From contig NZ_CP012333.1 in the NCBI RefSeq assembly GCF_001263205.1, forward strand, positions 8,785,501 through 8,849,500: a DNA stretch of 64,000 bases, read 5' to 3'. Under the pieces are notes generated by a model. The model saw only the letters and a list, made by a program, of their open reading frames with translations, searched no databases and was not told where the DNA came from. Shown one piece after another: positions 59,097 to 64,000 of the stretch (the stretch's first letter is position 1; the number at the start of each line of letters is the position of its first letter). The stretch comes from Labilithrix luteola (GTDB lineage Bacteria > Myxococcota_A > Polyangia > Polyangiales > Polyangiaceae). The translations under genes and the position numbers were made by a program.

Positions 59097-60161
59097 TCAG
59101 GTCCCGCCGTCAGCCTTGCACTTGTCTTGGGGCGTGCTGGTCGACGGGGGGGCGACCGTCTTCGGCGGACCGATACGGTGCGCGTTGAAGCCGAGCCCGA
59201 TGGCGATGCCGTCGCAGGGGATGCCCGCGTGGTTGCTACCGTCCTGGAGGATGTCGCTCGCCTGACGGATCGTCTGGAGAACCGTTTCGAGCATGCTGCC
59301 CGAGCAGAGCTGGTCGGTGAGGCTGCTCGCGATGTTGGTGATGCCCGTCACGAGCTCTTCGGTCGCGAGAACGCCGGCGATGGTGCCGTTCGTGAGCTCG
59401 TCGGGCGAGCTGTGATCGAACGTGATGATCGCGTGGTTGATGTTCAGCGTGAGGTTCTGGCCCTGGACTGCGATGCTCAGCTTGACGGTCGAGCCGCCCG
59501 TGCCGTTCACGAACGTGCCGTTGTTAATGTACGCGTCCGAGATCGCAACCGTCGGATCGGCGTGATACGGCCAGTCGAGCGAGGGGCCGAAGTCGGGCTT
59601 CTTGGCAAGGTCCGCGCCGATGAGGAGGTTGCCAGAGAGGCCGGTGGCCGTCTGGTGCGCGTCGTCGTTGAGTCCCTTGAGATCGAAGATGATCGTGAAC
59701 GCGCCATCGTCTGCGATCGATTTCGAAATCGTGCTCGACGCCTTGGGCACGATTCCGTTGATGAACGTCATCACGGTGTGGAAGCCGTCGTCGCGCCCGT
59801 CGTCGCCGTCTTCCTGCTTGTCCGCCGTGGCGCCGCCCTGGCGCGTGCAGACGTCGGTCGAGGTCTTCGCGGTGGTGAGGCCGTCGATGTTGTAACCGAA
59901 CTTCTTCCACGCACTCGGATCGGTCGTCCCGTTGCGATCCGTGTCGCCGAGGAAGAGCTGCGAGACCGCGAACGTCCGCGTGTCCGCGGGATTCGCCACG
60001 GCCGCGCCCTCGGGCTTGCTCGGGGGCTGACCCGTCGAGCCTCCGCCTCCGGTCGACGAGTCACTGCTGCTGCAACCGCCGGCCGAAAACGCCGTGGCGG
60101 TCACGCCGACCAGGCCGACCAGGCCGAAACCAAAGACCGACAGAGCCCGAACAAGCTTCAT
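59097..60161 (-). CDS. Lipoprotein of unknown function
   Basis: A protein of about 354 residues with a lipoprotein signal peptide ending AGGC and a Ser/Gly-rich linker (SSSDSSTGGGG). The mature part is beta-rich, with strands such as GAFTIIFDLKGLND, LSGNLLIGADL, KLSIAVQGQNLTLNINHAII, and has five Cys near the start and end. GAGGAG about 9 bases before the ATG at 60161 supports the start; the longer frame to 60233 is unlikely. No family was recognised. It probably resides in the outer membrane or periplasm. It is followed by a strong terminator and lies divergent from dnaE across 217 bases. Confidence 0.75.
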   Translation of the reverse strand: MKLVRALSVFGFGLVGLVGVTATAFSAGGCSSSDSSTGGGGSTGQPPSKPEGAAVANPADTRTFAVSQLFLGDTDRNGTTDPSAWKKFGYNIDGLTTAKTSTDVCTRQGGATADKQEDGDDGRDDGFHTVMTFINGIVPKASSTISKSIADDGAFTIIFDLKGLNDDAHQTATGLSGNLLIGADLAKKPDFGPSLDWPYHADPTVAISDAYINNGTFVNGTGGSTVKLSIAVQGQNLTLNINHAIITFDHSSPDELTNGTIAGVLATEELVTGITNIASSLTDQLCSGSMLETVLQTIRQASDILQDGSNHAGIPCDGIAIGLGFNAHRIGPPKTVAPPSTSTPQDKCKADGGT

Positions 60162-60378
60162 GGGGTGATTCTCCTCGCCGGCGCGCATCCCAGCACGCTT
60201 GAGCACGCTTGACCGAAAGACGGGCCACGGCACCAGGTCCGAGGCGGTCGGAATGCTACGCAGGGTGTGCGCTTGAGTTCAAGGCACACCGGGGCGCGCC
60301 CGGCGCTGGAGACGGGCGGGAGACTGACCGCTGCCTGCTCACTGGAGCCCATCGCCGCGCCCTGCTAAGCCGGGGCCG

Positions 60379-63981
<3,603 letters not shown>

Positions 63982-64000
63982 GCGGTCGATCGTCGAGCGG

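Overview
The window comes from a high-GC chromosome of a myxobacterium-like bacterium, most likely a member of Myxococcota/Polyangia. This is an inference from gene content. Supporting signs are an AgmU/AglT/PglI gliding-type gene set, many lipoproteins with collagen-like, Cys-rich or propeller-like bodies, proteins with AgmX/PglI C-terminal domains, and large TPR proteins. Coding density is high and tight ATGA/GTGA/TGATG overlaps are frequent. No tRNA, rRNA, CRISPR array, prophage or intact insertion sequence was seen.

Layout. 1-9.2 kb: a gliding/envelope-machine cluster resembling Myxococcus gltD-gltE-gltF-gltG, with an ExbB/TolQ-like membrane protein inserted and a strong terminator at the end. 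9.5-12.8 kb: a secreted coiled-coil protein, an outer-membrane beta-barrel and a short Wza-type OPX lipoprotein, which look like an outer-membrane polysaccharide exit pair. 12.8-16.9 kb: asparaginase, cysteine synthase, a PaaG-like crotonase and an AI-2E-type permease. 17.5-22.7 kb: one chain of six nearly overlapping genes, mazG, rlmN, three envelope proteins of unknown function and a divergent Lgt homologue. 23.2-26.6 kb (minus strand): a peroxide-defence operon with perR, a rubredoxin-less rubrerythrin, a CCG-domain Fe-S oxidoreductase, a DUF3501 protein and a thioesterase, preceded by a PerR box. 26.9-32.9 kb: a lipoprotein, DoxX, a CvfB-like RNA-binding protein, an MBL hydrolase, and a collagen-like lipoprotein whose leader carries a cobalamin riboswitch. 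33-44.7 kb: a fatty-acyl-AMP ligase, a small conserved protein, an RluD-type pseudouridine synthase, a large sensor kinase, a flippase-like membrane protein, MoxR, a MOSC protein, a DUF1704/QEGLA metallopeptidase and a canonical enoyl-CoA hydratase. 44.8-50.1 kb: an ACP, two ketosynthase/pseudo-ketosynthase fusions and a lipoprotein, translationally coupled. 50.2-64 kb: lipoproteins, a metallophosphoesterase, a sugar nucleotidyltransferase, a SPOR protein, a class II glutamine amidotransferase homologue lacking its catalytic Cys, coaE and full-length dnaE.

The items most worth a second look are the cobalamin riboswitch in front of a collagen-like lipoprotein (possibly a surface corrinoid-handling protein), the ACP plus twin ketosynthase/pseudo-ketosynthase locus, the amidotransferase pseudoenzyme, and the gliding-type cluster with its own ExbB-like protein. 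All functional statements rest on reading motifs and context by eye. No database search or structure prediction was run.
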